Positions 17,140 through 25,244 of a DNA stretch of 48,527 nucleotides are shown here, piece by piece. The notes below the pieces were generated by a model that had not been told where the DNA came from, made no database searches, and saw only the letters and a list, made by a program, of their open reading frames with translations. The position numbers and the translations under genes were made by a program. Each line of letters opens with the position of its first letter. The first letter of the stretch is position 1. The stretch is taken from the NCBI GenBank assembly GCA_017541025.1, contig JAFXZY010000017.1, positions 1 through 48,527 on the forward strand, written 5' to 3'. This DNA comes from Bacteroidaceae bacterium (lineage in GTDB: Bacteria; Bacteroidota; Bacteroidia; Bacteroidales; Bacteroidaceae).

Positions 17140-18652
17140 ACTGTTCTACCTGGTTACTTATGAAAGAGAATTTTTTAATGTAGAACCTCCTTAGCCGCTT
17201 GGTACGTTTCTGAACCGTTGTTCCCATTAGTTCCTGTTCTTCAGGAGACAATCTTTTCCCGATGTGTAGAACGATAGGACTCTTACTCATCCACCAGCTG
17301 TTTTTGCTTAAAGCTATTCCTGCTCCGTACAGCACTAAAGGCAGAATTTCCATCTGAAGATCGTTGGCCAACTGTAATGCCCCCTTGTAGAATCTGCCTA
17401 TTCTACTATCTTCCGACCGTGTGCCTTCCGGGAAGATGGCTATGCTGAATCCTCTTTCTGTCAGATCTTTGATCTTCGGTTTCAACTTATCGTATCCCAT
17501 GGATACGGGATAGTATTCAGCATGGCGTAGGATATATCCATAGAAGGGGTTGTTATAAACCCTGTCGTTGGTCAGAAAAACAATCTTACGGGTAAGGCTG
17601 AGCAAAATCATAAGGTCCAGATGACTCTGATGATTGCAGGTAATGATGGCAGGTCCGCTAAAATTCTCGCCCTGAACATTCTGCACGATTACCCTGCATC
17701 CTATAGCTTTCAGAAGCCTGGTGACCAATTTGCCGTATGCATGCAGAACATTGTACAAGGGGGTATTGTCCCAATGCATTATTTTAGCTATCAGAACATA
17801 AATATATGCAAATGGCATAATGGTACACAGCCCCAGCAGGTAAACCAGCAAGGCAAAGGCTGTACGGAGGGCTGTAAGCAATGCCCGTAGGATAATGAAC
17901 GGGTATCCAAATATAGGGGTTAGGACACACAGCAGGGTATTCAACACAAAGATACGTGCAAAGTCGGGCCCCGGACGGAAGTGAGAAACACGTTCCTCCT
18001 TTGATGGATAATATACATTCACGGGAACAGAAACAATCTTCACGCCATTCCATGCAGAGGAAACCAACAACTCCAGTTCAGCCTCATAGCGCGATGTTAA
18101 GAGTGGCAATATATGCAGTTTGTGCAAGGGATACAGCCTGAATCCCGACTGTGTGTCGGGCACATAGTGCAGCGTTTGCACACAGAACCAGAAATTGCCA
18201 AATGCATTGGCAAACTTACTGCCGCCTGAGCGGATAGCTCCCTTTAGTTTACGTTTGCCAATGATAATGGCCCCGGGGTTATGGAGATTACTTTCCAGAA
18301 GCACTGGAATGTCCTCTGGAAAATGCTGTCCGTCGGCATCCAATGTGATGGCGTAGGCAAATCCCATCTCCTGTGCCTTCTGTAATCCTCGTTTCAGGGC
18401 AGTCCCCTTACCATTGTTCCTGGTGTTCTCCACAAGGGTAATTTCCCCTGTTTCACGTAACAAATCACCTGTTCCGTCGGTACTCCCGTCGTTCACAACT
18501 ATAACATCGCAGCATAGCGTAAGGGTTCGGCTTATTACATCAATAATGGTTCCCACATTATTGAATGTAGGAATAACCACGCAGATTTTCCGCTCACGGA
18601 GTAATCCGGCAATATCCGTATCCTTTGTTATGTATTTTTGTTCAAACGACAT
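17132..18652 (-). CDS. Fusion of GT2 glycosyltransferase and PlsC-type acyltransferase
   Basis: A 506-residue two-domain protein. Residues about 20-230: GT-A fold with VVIPTFNNVGTI, VVNDGSTDGTG and the DADGQH metal-binding motif of dolichyl-phosphate-mannose-synthase-like enzymes. Hydrophobic segments at about 240-300 anchor it. Residues about 310-490: lysophospholipid acyltransferase with NHQSHLD (H-x-x-x-x-D) and FPEGTRS. Such fusions are hallmarks of aryl polyene and flexirubin clusters, where they are believed to build the lipid anchor. It overlaps the dehydratase-like gene by 11 bases. Confidence 0.88.
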   Translation of the reverse strand: MSFEQKYITKDTDIAGLLRERKICVVIPTFNNVGTIIDVISRTLTLCCDVIVVNDGSTDGTGDLLRETGEITLVENTRNNGKGTALKRGLQKAQEMGFAYAITLDADGQHFPEDIPVLLESNLHNPGAIIIGKRKLKGAIRSGGSKFANAFGNFWFCVQTLHYVPDTQSGFRLYPLHKLHILPLLTSRYEAELELLVSSAWNGVKIVSVPVNVYYPSKEERVSHFRPGPDFARIFVLNTLLCVLTPIFGYPFIILRALLTALRTAFALLVYLLGLCTIMPFAYIYVLIAKIMHWDNTPLYNVLHAYGKLVTRLLKAIGCRVIVQNVQGENFSGPAIITCNHQSHLDLMILLSLTRKIVFLTNDRVYNNPFYGYILRHAEYYPVSMGYDKLKPKIKDLTERGFSIAIFPEGTRSEDSRIGRFYKGALQLANDLQMEILPLVLYGAGIALSKNSWWMSKSPIVLHIGKRLSPEEQELMGTTVQKRTKRLRRFYIKKFSFISNQVEQYV

Positions 18653-19013
18653 TACAAATCAGTGAAATCTTAGCATAAACCGTATCGGAACTATCCGTTA
18701 CCATTGCCTGAGCCTTTATTATTTGTTTTTGTATTTGTATTTGTACTAAGTTTACGCAGATAACCTCATCTGCGGGTTTCAGCACCCGTAAGAATTTAGC
18801 ATTCTTAACGTATGCCGTTTGCAGATTCATTTTTAGGTGGTCTTCCAGTAATTCCTCTACCACTTGAATAATGCAAACTCCTGGAGTTATCGGCATATTT
18901 GGGAAGTGGGCCTTATAGATTGGGCATTCCTGGTTAAGTGATAAGCTGTATGTAACCCTTTCGGGAAACTCATTTTCATTTATTACCTTATATAAATAAT
19001 TCTTCAGTATCAT
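18642..19013 (-). CDS. FabZ-like hotdog protein with Gln at the catalytic Glu position
   Basis: A 123-residue single hotdog domain. HFPNMPITPGV (from residue 36) is the FabA/FabZ active-site histidine motif. The position normally holding the catalytic acid (…PGVLQIE in FabZ) is Gln50 here (PGVCIIQ). It may still dehydrate using another acid, act as a thioesterase, or form a heterodimer with the second hotdog protein at 23734-24180. It overlaps neighbours on both sides (4 and 11 bases). Confidence 0.75.
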   Translation of the reverse strand: MILKNYLYKVINENEFPERVTYSLSLNQECPIYKAHFPNMPITPGVCIIQVVEELLEDHLKMNLQTAYVKNAKFLRVLKPADEVICVNLVQIQIQKQIIKAQAMVTDSSDTVYAKISLICNVV

Positions 19014-19633
19014 TTTTCGATTATAGAATACAAAGATTCGTCAATAGTTGAGTTTATAATAATAGAGGAGAGCTCTATAGTAGTACTGTCGCCATTCTTC
19101 TCCCACATCTCAACTTTTGTGACAACAGACTGTTCACGGTCGTAGTACAGAATAATTTGGGTAAACATCTGCCTGATTTCTTTGCTTTGTGGAATAAGCG
19201 TAAGGATGTGATGATTGTTTTTGGTTTCTATGGATATCAGGAAATCTTTCTTTTCCGAAAGACATTTGCTTAGACCGTTGGGAATCATCAGACGGGTTAA
19301 TTCTCTTAGCATTTTGTTCCTGTTTACGTTTATGGTATGGTTGTGTTTGCTTCCTTTCAGTAACACTTTACCATTATTAAGTATTAATGCTGATTTATTA
19401 TGCGTCAGGTATTCCCACCTCAAAAGATTGGGTTGCTTACACCACATTTTCCCTTTTGAAGTTATCGCATTGCTAAGCATTTTCATTTTCTTTGTCTGTG
19501 TAAAATCTGCTTGCAGGGTACTGATGTTTTCAGATGCTTTGCTTATCTCATCTATAGCGTCTTGCGTGCTATTTTGCGCTAAAGCAAAGGCAGCACACAG
19601 ACTATATATTAAAGATAGTATTGCTACTTTCAT
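19010..19633 (-). CDS. LolA-like outer-membrane lipoprotein carrier of the cluster
   Basis: A 207-residue protein with a Sec signal peptide ending near FALAQ. The body follows LolA: LQADFTQTKKM, SKGKMWCKQPNLLRWEY, IEKNGD-like and TTIELSSI segments form the open half-barrel. LolA paralogues are standard members of aryl polyene clusters, where they probably ferry the lipid-linked pigment across the periplasm rather than lipoproteins. The start at MKVAIL is preferred over the Met three codons earlier. Confidence 0.82.
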   Translation of the reverse strand: MKVAILSLIYSLCAAFALAQNSTQDAIDEISKASENISTLQADFTQTKKMKMLSNAITSKGKMWCKQPNLLRWEYLTHNKSALILNNGKVLLKGSKHNHTINVNRNKMLRELTRLMIPNGLSKCLSEKKDFLISIETKNNHHILTLIPQSKEIRQMFTQIILYYDREQSVVTKVEMWEKNGDSTTIELSSIIINSTIDESLYSIIEK

Positions 19634-19649
19634 ATTATTCACTTTTCAC

Positions 19650-20006
19650 TTATCTGGATATAAGGTAACACCCTGCTATTATCAGTAGCACCCCTATCCA
19701 TTTATACAGGGCCACCTGTTCGTGAAAGAATATCATAGCAGCTATCATACCAAATACAAAACTCAAGCTTACCAAGGGATATGCTGTGCTTATAGGATGT
19801 TTTTTTATGATATACATCCATAGCAGGCTGGCAGAGCCAAAACAGATGCCGCTTAGGGCAAATTGCCAGTTCTGTAGGAAAGAACGCCAGAATGTAGGAT
19901 TCCATCCGAAGGGTTCCATACGTAGAAGTCCCAGTTTAAGCATCACCTGTCCCATGGCAAGTAATGCACTCTGAATGAGCGCTAAAGACAATAGACTTAT
20001 ATTCAT
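19650..20006 (-). CDS. Small four-helix EamA/SMR-like membrane protein
   Basis: A 118-residue protein with four hydrophobic helices. AMGQVMLKLGL in helix 1 and HPISTAYPLVSLSFVFG in helix 3 match the small multidrug resistance/ArnE-like half of the drug-metabolite transporter superfamily. The glutamate usually found in helix 1 of EmrE is replaced by Gln. It overlaps the ketosynthase stop by 4 bases, placing it in the cluster. It could flip a lipid intermediate. Confidence 0.75.
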   Translation of the reverse strand: MNISLLSLALIQSALLAMGQVMLKLGLLRMEPFGWNPTFWRSFLQNWQFALSGICFGSASLLWMYIIKKHPISTAYPLVSLSFVFGMIAAMIFFHEQVALYKWIGVLLIIAGCYLISR

Positions 20007-21682
20007 ACCTTTTTTACAATAACACTTTTTGAATATATGGGCATTTCGTCATGAAGTCCCACCAAAACATTCTCGGCCTTTCCTTCCCGGATAAGTCGCT
20101 GTGCATCTTGGATAGCCCACCAGAAGGATTCTTTACCCTGAGAATAGGTGATATTATATCCATGACAACCCAGATGGATAGCCAAAGCCCCTGCCAGCGT
20201 ATTATGCGTACTTTGCATGAATAGGGTAGGGCTTATACCTTCCTCGCCTTGTTCGTTTAGGGTGCCCGATATTTTTTTCCCATTCTCGAACATACCGTGT
20301 TCTGTGGCAATGATGATAGCGTCGGGCTTATTTATACCGGCTATCTCCAACGCACGCATGGAAGTAAGAAATGAGGCTTTCATCAGTTGACACATCCTAC
20401 GTGATTCCATAGGCGACATGTATTCTCGTAAGGCTTTCAGTTCATCTTCCTGGCTGACGGTAGCTTCAGCACAATTTACAGTTGAAACTTGATAGTTGAC
20501 ATTTGAATTAATATGGGTCTCACGGTCTGAGATAATCAACGAGGAGTCGTTACCGCCAAAGCCAAACGAGTTGCATATAACGTGGTGTAGGTCTGTGTCA
20601 GGTATGAAAGCCGATGGTGTGATACACTCCGGGCTCTTGTTTTTCCAACCATAATTACCAGGGATAAACCTGTTGTGCATGGCAATAAGGCAGATTACGG
20701 TTTCTATACTACCTGACGCTGAGGTTGTATGGCCAGTTAGCGACTTAGTGCTTGAAACAGGAGGAAGAGCATCAGCAAATACCCTGTGCAGAGCCGTGCT
20801 TTCTGCCTTGTCGTTGTCGGGTGTTCCAGTACCATGAGCGTTGATGTAATCGATCTCTTCCGGATTTAAGTTTGCCATCTTCATGGCATCTGTCATAGCC
20901 AGAAAAGCCCCCTCGCCATTTTCTGACGTAGCTGTCTGATGGAAGGCATCACATCTGTTGCCCCAACCAGAGATATATGCTTCGATGTTGGCCTTACGTA
21001 AACGCGCTTCATTGGTTCGTTCCAATACCAGATATGCTGCCCCCTCGCCCAGATTGAGACCCTGACGGGTGGCGTCAAACGGTCTGCATACCTGGTGGTC
21101 AAGAATCATCAGACTATTGAATCCGTTCAGGTGAAAAACAGAAAGGGCTTCTGTTCCACCGGCTAAAACAATGTCAGTTTCATCCATGAGCAACATTCTT
21201 GTACCCAGGATGATGGCGTTCAGGGCAGATGAACAGGCAGTGGAGATTGTTGATAATTGACAATCGGAAATGGGGATTTGAGAGTTAATCGTTGTGAGAT
21301 GGTCAATGGCTTTTGTGTTATTGCCACAGGAGTATTGCTCGCTTTTCTCTGTTCCTCCTACAGTAGTGCCCGAGATAAGCGTAACACGCTTACCTTTGAG
21401 TGCTTCGGAAGTAAGTCCTGCATCAGCTATCGTCTGCCTAAGAGCATAAGCACCCAGCATGGCTGTCCTGCTGTACACTTCTGTAGGACTTATCCCAAGA
21501 GCCTTCTTGAGTTCTGCGTCGGTCATCTTTACTTCCCCAACAGGCAGTTCCTTGTGGCGCGACGGCAGATAGCGAAGTTCTCCTACGCCGGTTTTGCCGG
21601 TCAGCAGAGAATCATGTACTTGCTTCTTATCGTTGCCAATGGCACAGATGATACCACTTCCTGTTATGGCAATACTGGACAT
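20003..21682 (-). CDS. Beta-ketoacyl-ACP synthase with a C-terminal ketosynthase-like domain
   Basis: A 559-residue protein. Residues 1-390 are a complete KAS I/II fold: nucleophile Cys150 in STACSSALNA, NAHGTGTPDND and KSLTGHTTSASG histidines, and GFGGNDSSL. After a linker (about 395-420), residues to 559 resemble the short ketosynthase N-terminal-like domain (Pfam Ketoacyl-synt_2 type) with MESRRMCQLMKAS, IIATEHGM and STHNTLAGALA. Aryl polyene clusters use such proteins as chain-extending synthase and length factor. The linker is encoded by sequence resembling intergenic repeats. Confidence 0.88.
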   Translation of the reverse strand: MSSIAITGSGIICAIGNDKKQVHDSLLTGKTGVGELRYLPSRHKELPVGEVKMTDAELKKALGISPTEVYSRTAMLGAYALRQTIADAGLTSEALKGKRVTLISGTTVGGTEKSEQYSCGNNTKAIDHLTTINSQIPISDCQLSTISTACSSALNAIILGTRMLLMDETDIVLAGGTEALSVFHLNGFNSLMILDHQVCRPFDATRQGLNLGEGAAYLVLERTNEARLRKANIEAYISGWGNRCDAFHQTATSENGEGAFLAMTDAMKMANLNPEEIDYINAHGTGTPDNDKAESTALHRVFADALPPVSSTKSLTGHTTSASGSIETVICLIAMHNRFIPGNYGWKNKSPECITPSAFIPDTDLHHVICNSFGFGGNDSSLIISDRETHINSNVNYQVSTVNCAEATVSQEDELKALREYMSPMESRRMCQLMKASFLTSMRALEIAGINKPDAIIIATEHGMFENGKKISGTLNEQGEEGISPTLFMQSTHNTLAGALAIHLGCHGYNITYSQGKESFWWAIQDAQRLIREGKAENVLVGLHDEMPIYSKSVIVKKV

Positions 21683-21742
21683 ATTAGTTTAGTAGCTTAA
21701 TAGCTTAATAGTTTAATAGATTTATAATTGTTATCGTTAACG

Positions 21743-22003
21743 TTATCGTTTTCTATTTTCACTTACATATTTTGCAATATTCTCTACGCTGGTGAAGATA
21801 GTTTTACCCTCAGCAGCACTTGCCAGACGGATTCCGTAGCGTTTCTCTAACAATACAATCAGTTCTAATGCGTCAATGGAATCTAATCCCAATCCACCAG
21901 CTCCAAATAAAGGAGCCGTGGAATCAATATCCTCTGGTGTTATATCTTCCAGATTGAGTACTCTTATAATCTCTTCTTTCAGTTCTAGAATCAGTTCATC
22001 CAT
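21743..22003 (-). CDS. Acyl carrier protein 2 of the cluster
   Basis: An 86-residue acidic ACP. GLGLDSIDALELI holds the phosphopantetheine serine (Asp-Ser-Ile). It lies 6 bases after the second ketosynthase gene and 60 bases before the first. Two ACPs with different DSx motifs (DSL and DSI) suggest one for the starter or ligase and one for elongation; this is inference. Confidence 0.92.
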   Translation of the reverse strand: MDELILELKEEIIRVLNLEDITPEDIDSTAPLFGAGGLGLDSIDALELIVLLEKRYGIRLASAAEGKTIFTSVENIAKYVSENRKR

Positions 22004-22009
22004 ATTATA

Positions 22010-23707
22010 CTAGTTTTCTATTTCCTGTTTATTGTTGCCATAGTCTATAATTCTCAATTCGGCAAAGTATTCATTTTCGCTTCTGTATTCCAACCAACCT
22101 GAAATGATGCTTTTATGATATTCATCTGACATGGTGGCTTGTGTTATCAATTGAATGATGTCATCATCTTTCTGAGGGAGGATAAAAAAAGCCGTTTCAC
22201 CACGATAATTGTTACGGATGGCTATCTCCCCGTTTACTATGTTGGGTAAGGTATAAACAAATGCGGAGGGAGAGGGGAAAAAGTTCTCCGGATCTGAAAT
22301 GGAGGCAAGGAACACTTTGTCAGCATGTTCCGAGGAAGACTGGTTGAAGAAGATAACAGCTCTGTCTTGTCGGTTCCTTTCGCCTTCAGTCTCTCTCTCT
22401 TTCTGTAATAATAGCTCCGTTGCGACAAAGCCGAGACGGGCCAGTCCATCCATCTTATAGAACTTGGGGTAATTGTTTATCTTTGTCTTATAAAGAAGGG
22501 TTAGCATACTTCCTCTTTGCTCCCCCTTATAAGGGAGAAGATCATTAGAAACCATAATCTCATTATCTAAGACAGCTTTCTGAGGTGTAATAACAATGCT
22601 GTGAGAAGATTTCCCTCTCCTTACATGGGAGGGACCAGGCGTAGGTTCCTTTTTGCTCACATAAATGGCTGCATTGCATCCTCCGAAGCCCGAGATAATC
22701 TTTAGGAAATCTGTCTTTTGATTATGTGTTGGAGTATTCTCTTTGATGATAGCGATGTTGCCACTTACCCCTATCTCATTATATCCTTTGGTTCCAACGA
22801 TGGTATGGTTGTCAAGACCATGCATGGTAATGATGGTTTCCAGTATTCCTGCGGCTCCCATAGTGTGTCCATAATAACCTTTTAGGGCATTGGTAGGGAT
22901 GTCGGCAAGTCCGGCTCTGCTAAGGCCACGCGCTTCCATCTGGTCGTTATACAGTGTTGCTGTTCCATGGGCATTGATAAGGGCCAGATTTGTGGCGTCC
23001 TGATCTTTCATGGCAGTTTCTATGGCCATCTGGCATCCGTCGGCTTGGGGTGAAGGACTGCTGATATGGAAGGCATCGTTTCTGATGGCAGCATTTATGA
23101 TGTGCCAACTGTCAGCTTTCTTATCCTTACTCAGTACAACAGTAGCAGCCGCTTCTCCCAGATTAAGCCCTGTTCTGTCTATGTCGAAGGGGCGACAGGG
23201 TTTTTCAGAAAGAGCCTTTAATGAATAAAAACCAGAGATGATGAAAGTGCTCTGTACGTCAATACCGCATACAATAACATAGTCGTACTGTTGCATCTCT
23301 ATCAGTCTGTTTGCCAATATCAGGGCTGATACACCGGAGATGCAGGCATTACAAACAATGATAGGAGTGCTTGTAATTCCTACGGCATGTGCTATCTCCT
23401 GAACCTCATGAACTCCTTGTCCTCCTCCCAGTTTGGTGGAACTGATCACGAGGCAAGTCCGCTCGTTAATAGTAATCTGGCATTGCTTCAATGCTTCCCT
23501 GATGGATTGGATGGCCAGACTCTCGAACAAGGTATAACCGTCAATGCGTAAGCTTCTTTTCTGTTCCTCGTTGAATAACGAAGCTGTGAAAGGGAAAGGG
23601 GAATTATAGTGGCACAAAGCAGACTTACCAGCCATTACTGCCTGGTAATTAGCTTGGGTAGTATTGCCCAATGGTGATATGATATTATCTGCTATTATTG
23701 TTGCCAT
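22010..23707 (-). CDS. Second beta-ketoacyl-ACP synthase with C-terminal extension
   Basis: A 565-residue protein. The ketosynthase domain (1-375) has an intact triad: Cys122 in VCNACISGV, NAHGTATLYND and GYYGHTMGAAG. After a linker rich in odd, repeat-derived residues (about 378-425) there is a ketosynthase-like C-terminal domain: KMDGLARLGFVATEL, FFNQSSSEHAD, PSPSAFVYTLPNIV and NNYRGETAFF. Because both synthases keep catalytic Cys and His, either could elongate. The linker DNA holds two palindromic segments (22520-22537 and 22613-22634). Confidence 0.88.
   Translation of the reverse strand: MATIIADNIISPLGNTTQANYQAVMAGKSALCHYNSPFPFTASLFNEEQKRSLRIDGYTLFESLAIQSIREALKQCQITINERTCLVISSTKLGGGQGVHEVQEIAHAVGITSTPIIVCNACISGVSALILANRLIEMQQYDYVIVCGIDVQSTFIISGFYSLKALSEKPCRPFDIDRTGLNLGEAAATVVLSKDKKADSWHIINAAIRNDAFHISSPSPQADGCQMAIETAMKDQDATNLALINAHGTATLYNDQMEARGLSRAGLADIPTNALKGYYGHTMGAAGILETIITMHGLDNHTIVGTKGYNEIGVSGNIAIIKENTPTHNQKTDFLKIISGFGGCNAAIYVSKKEPTPGPSHVRRGKSSHSIVITPQKAVLDNEIMVSNDLLPYKGEQRGSMLTLLYKTKINNYPKFYKMDGLARLGFVATELLLQKERETEGERNRQDRAVIFFNQSSSEHADKVFLASISDPENFFPSPSAFVYTLPNIVNGEIAIRNNYRGETAFFILPQKDDDIIQLITQATMSDEYHKSIISGWLEYRSENEYFAELRIIDYGNNKQEIEN
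22520..22634. repeat. Palindromic repeat-like segments inside the ketosynthase coding sequence
   Basis: 22520-22537 reads CTCCCCCTTATAAGGGAG, containing the 12-base perfect palindrome CCCTTATAAGGG. 22613-22634 pairs CCCTC-TCC with GGGAGGG. Their translations (PTPGPSHVRRG, LLPYKGEQ) look like the peptides that arise when such GC-rich intergenic palindromes are read as protein. Confidence 0.5.
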
Positions 23708-23733
23708 TACTTATTCCTTCACAGTTCACCTTT

Positions 23734-24180
23734 TTAGATTGCTATCTTGATTTCAGTAGTTGCCAAGGTCTTTTCTCCCAATGTAACGGCTGCTTCTGCC
23801 AATGACATCCCAAAAGCTTCTTCGCGGATAACGACTTCCGTGGTGATGGTATCTCCCACTTTTGGCAAACTGATAATTTCTGCATTCCGTATAGCGCCAA
23901 TCACACCAGGCTTAATGTCGTTATTGAAGATGTACCTACTAATAAAACCAATTCTCGCAGCACATGTCTGGGCGATATTTTCCAGTAGGCCGTTTGCAGA
24001 AAGGTTACCCTGGCTAACGAATATGCAGTCTTCCCTGATGCAAAACTGGGTCAGCACTTTGTCAGTACTGAAATGAATCATCTTATCTATCAGCACAAAT
24101 GGTTCCTGTTGTGGCAGGAGGATATGTATGTCAATGCTTTGTACAAATTCGTCTGTTGGATTTATTAATTCACCATGCAT
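23734..24180 (-). CDS. Hotdog-fold dehydratase (ApeP-like) of the cluster
   Basis: A 148-residue protein. ILLPQQEPFVLIDKM matches the start of the ApeP/FabZ-like hotdog family (LPHRPPFLLID), with the usual His replaced by Gln. NGLLENIAQTCAARIGF is the central helix with the candidate catalytic Glu67. This protein has the acid but not the canonical His, while the other hotdog protein (18642-19013) has the His but not the acid. A complementing heterodimer is therefore conceivable. Confidence 0.78.
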   Translation of the reverse strand: MHGELINPTDEFVQSIDIHILLPQQEPFVLIDKMIHFSTDKVLTQFCIREDCIFVSQGNLSANGLLENIAQTCAARIGFISRYIFNNDIKPGVIGAIRNAEIISLPKVGDTITTEVVIREEAFGMSLAEAAVTLGEKTLATTEIKIAI

Positions 24181-24192
24181 AGTTGTTTAAGT

Positions 24193-25074
24193 TTAATTTC
24201 CCCAAAATTCAAAGTAGTTGTACCATTGGGTAGGGTAGTGACTTAGCATCCGTTCTAATTCTGTCACATATTTCCCAGCCAGTTCCTTTATTTGCTCTTG
24301 GCGAGGTGCTTCCTTGTCGTATGGCAGAGGCGTGGCATATATCTTATATGTTCGGCACTTCAGCTTCATTACATGAACGGCTAAAACGGGGAGGCCTCTC
24401 ATGGTAGCTATGCTAAAAGGGCCGTAGGGGAAGTCGGCTACTTGTCCCAAAAAGGATATTTGCATTTTTTTCTGCGAGCCAAAAATACGGTCGGCAGGCA
24501 TACTGACAATTTCTCCGCGCTGCAATGCCTGATCTATCTCAAACAAATGTCCCATATCAGGCCTGATGGGTATCATCTTTATGTTGGTGCCGGAGAAGAG
24601 TCTTGCTCTGTTAGACATAACAGATGCTTTCTCTCCAAAGAATACAAGGGCATTCAGCGCTTTTTTATCATGCATGAGAGTATAGCCTGCAATCTCGTAA
24701 TTACCCATGTGCGAACTCAGTTGAATAAAGCTTTCTTTCCCACTGGTAAGTTTCTGATAATACTCCAATCCCTCTATTTCTATCCGGAACTTCTTGCCTG
24801 CATACATGGCAAACCTATCTATCACCACCTGGCCAAACAGGCAGTGGTTCTGGTAGGTTTTGAGGGCTGATTTAAGTCGACCGAATCCCATACGTTCCCT
24901 AAAGAACCGGTAGATAATGCCCGCGCTGGGGTTTATCAGCAGGCAGACGGGTATAACGAATACAGAGGTGAAGGCATACAGGATTCTTACATCCGTAAAC
25001 CTTAGCAAGCGTATCAGCCATTTGTGCATCCACGCATTACCGTATGTAGTACCTTCCCACTCCTTCTTTTTCAT
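24193..25074 (-). CDS. LpxL/HtrB-family lysophospholipid acyltransferase
   Basis: A 293-residue membrane-associated acyltransferase. There is a hydrophobic N-terminal segment (ILYAFTSVFVIPVCLLI), then the catalytic SSHMGNYE (H-x-x-x-x-E) near residue 120 and MPADRIFG as the second substrate-binding motif. It belongs to the lipid A acyltransferase family, members of which occur in aryl polyene clusters as tailoring enzymes for the lipid anchor. It is 12 bases upstream of the dehydratase gene. Confidence 0.88.
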   Translation of the reverse strand: MKKKEWEGTTYGNAWMHKWLIRLLRFTDVRILYAFTSVFVIPVCLLINPSAGIIYRFFRERMGFGRLKSALKTYQNHCLFGQVVIDRFAMYAGKKFRIEIEGLEYYQKLTSGKESFIQLSSHMGNYEIAGYTLMHDKKALNALVFFGEKASVMSNRARLFSGTNIKMIPIRPDMGHLFEIDQALQRGEIVSMPADRIFGSQKKMQISFLGQVADFPYGPFSIATMRGLPVLAVHVMKLKCRTYKIYATPLPYDKEAPRQEQIKELAGKYVTELERMLSHYPTQWYNYFEFWGN

Positions 25075-25082
25075 TTAGTTTA

Positions 25083-25240
25083 TTTTATTCTTGACCTTCG
25101 GTCGAGTCTGCTCACGTTAATTTCATCGACTTCGAACGCGACTCGGCCATCAGAGTGCGAGCACTCATGGCTCTCACTGCTTACTCGGTTCGGGATAGTT
25201 GATGCGAGCATCACTCTCCTCTCGCTTAATCGCAGCCTTC
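25083..25240. repeat. Hairpin-rich intergenic element between acyltransferase and methyltransferase
   Basis: GACC-TTC-GGTC at 25093-25103, then a longer hairpin at 25146-25171 (GCCAT and GAGTGC pairing with GCACTC and ATGGC), and a 23-base block at 25218-25240 that recurs at 13819-13841. Its base composition differs from the flanking genes. It looks like a REP-type extragenic element that splits the cluster. Confidence 0.5.
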
Positions 25241-25244
25241 CCTC

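Noticed and set aside
19010-19633. Housekeeping lolA
   Set aside because: It overlaps cluster genes on one side and is 16 bases from another; the context fits the cluster-specific LolA-like carriers, so no gene symbol was given.
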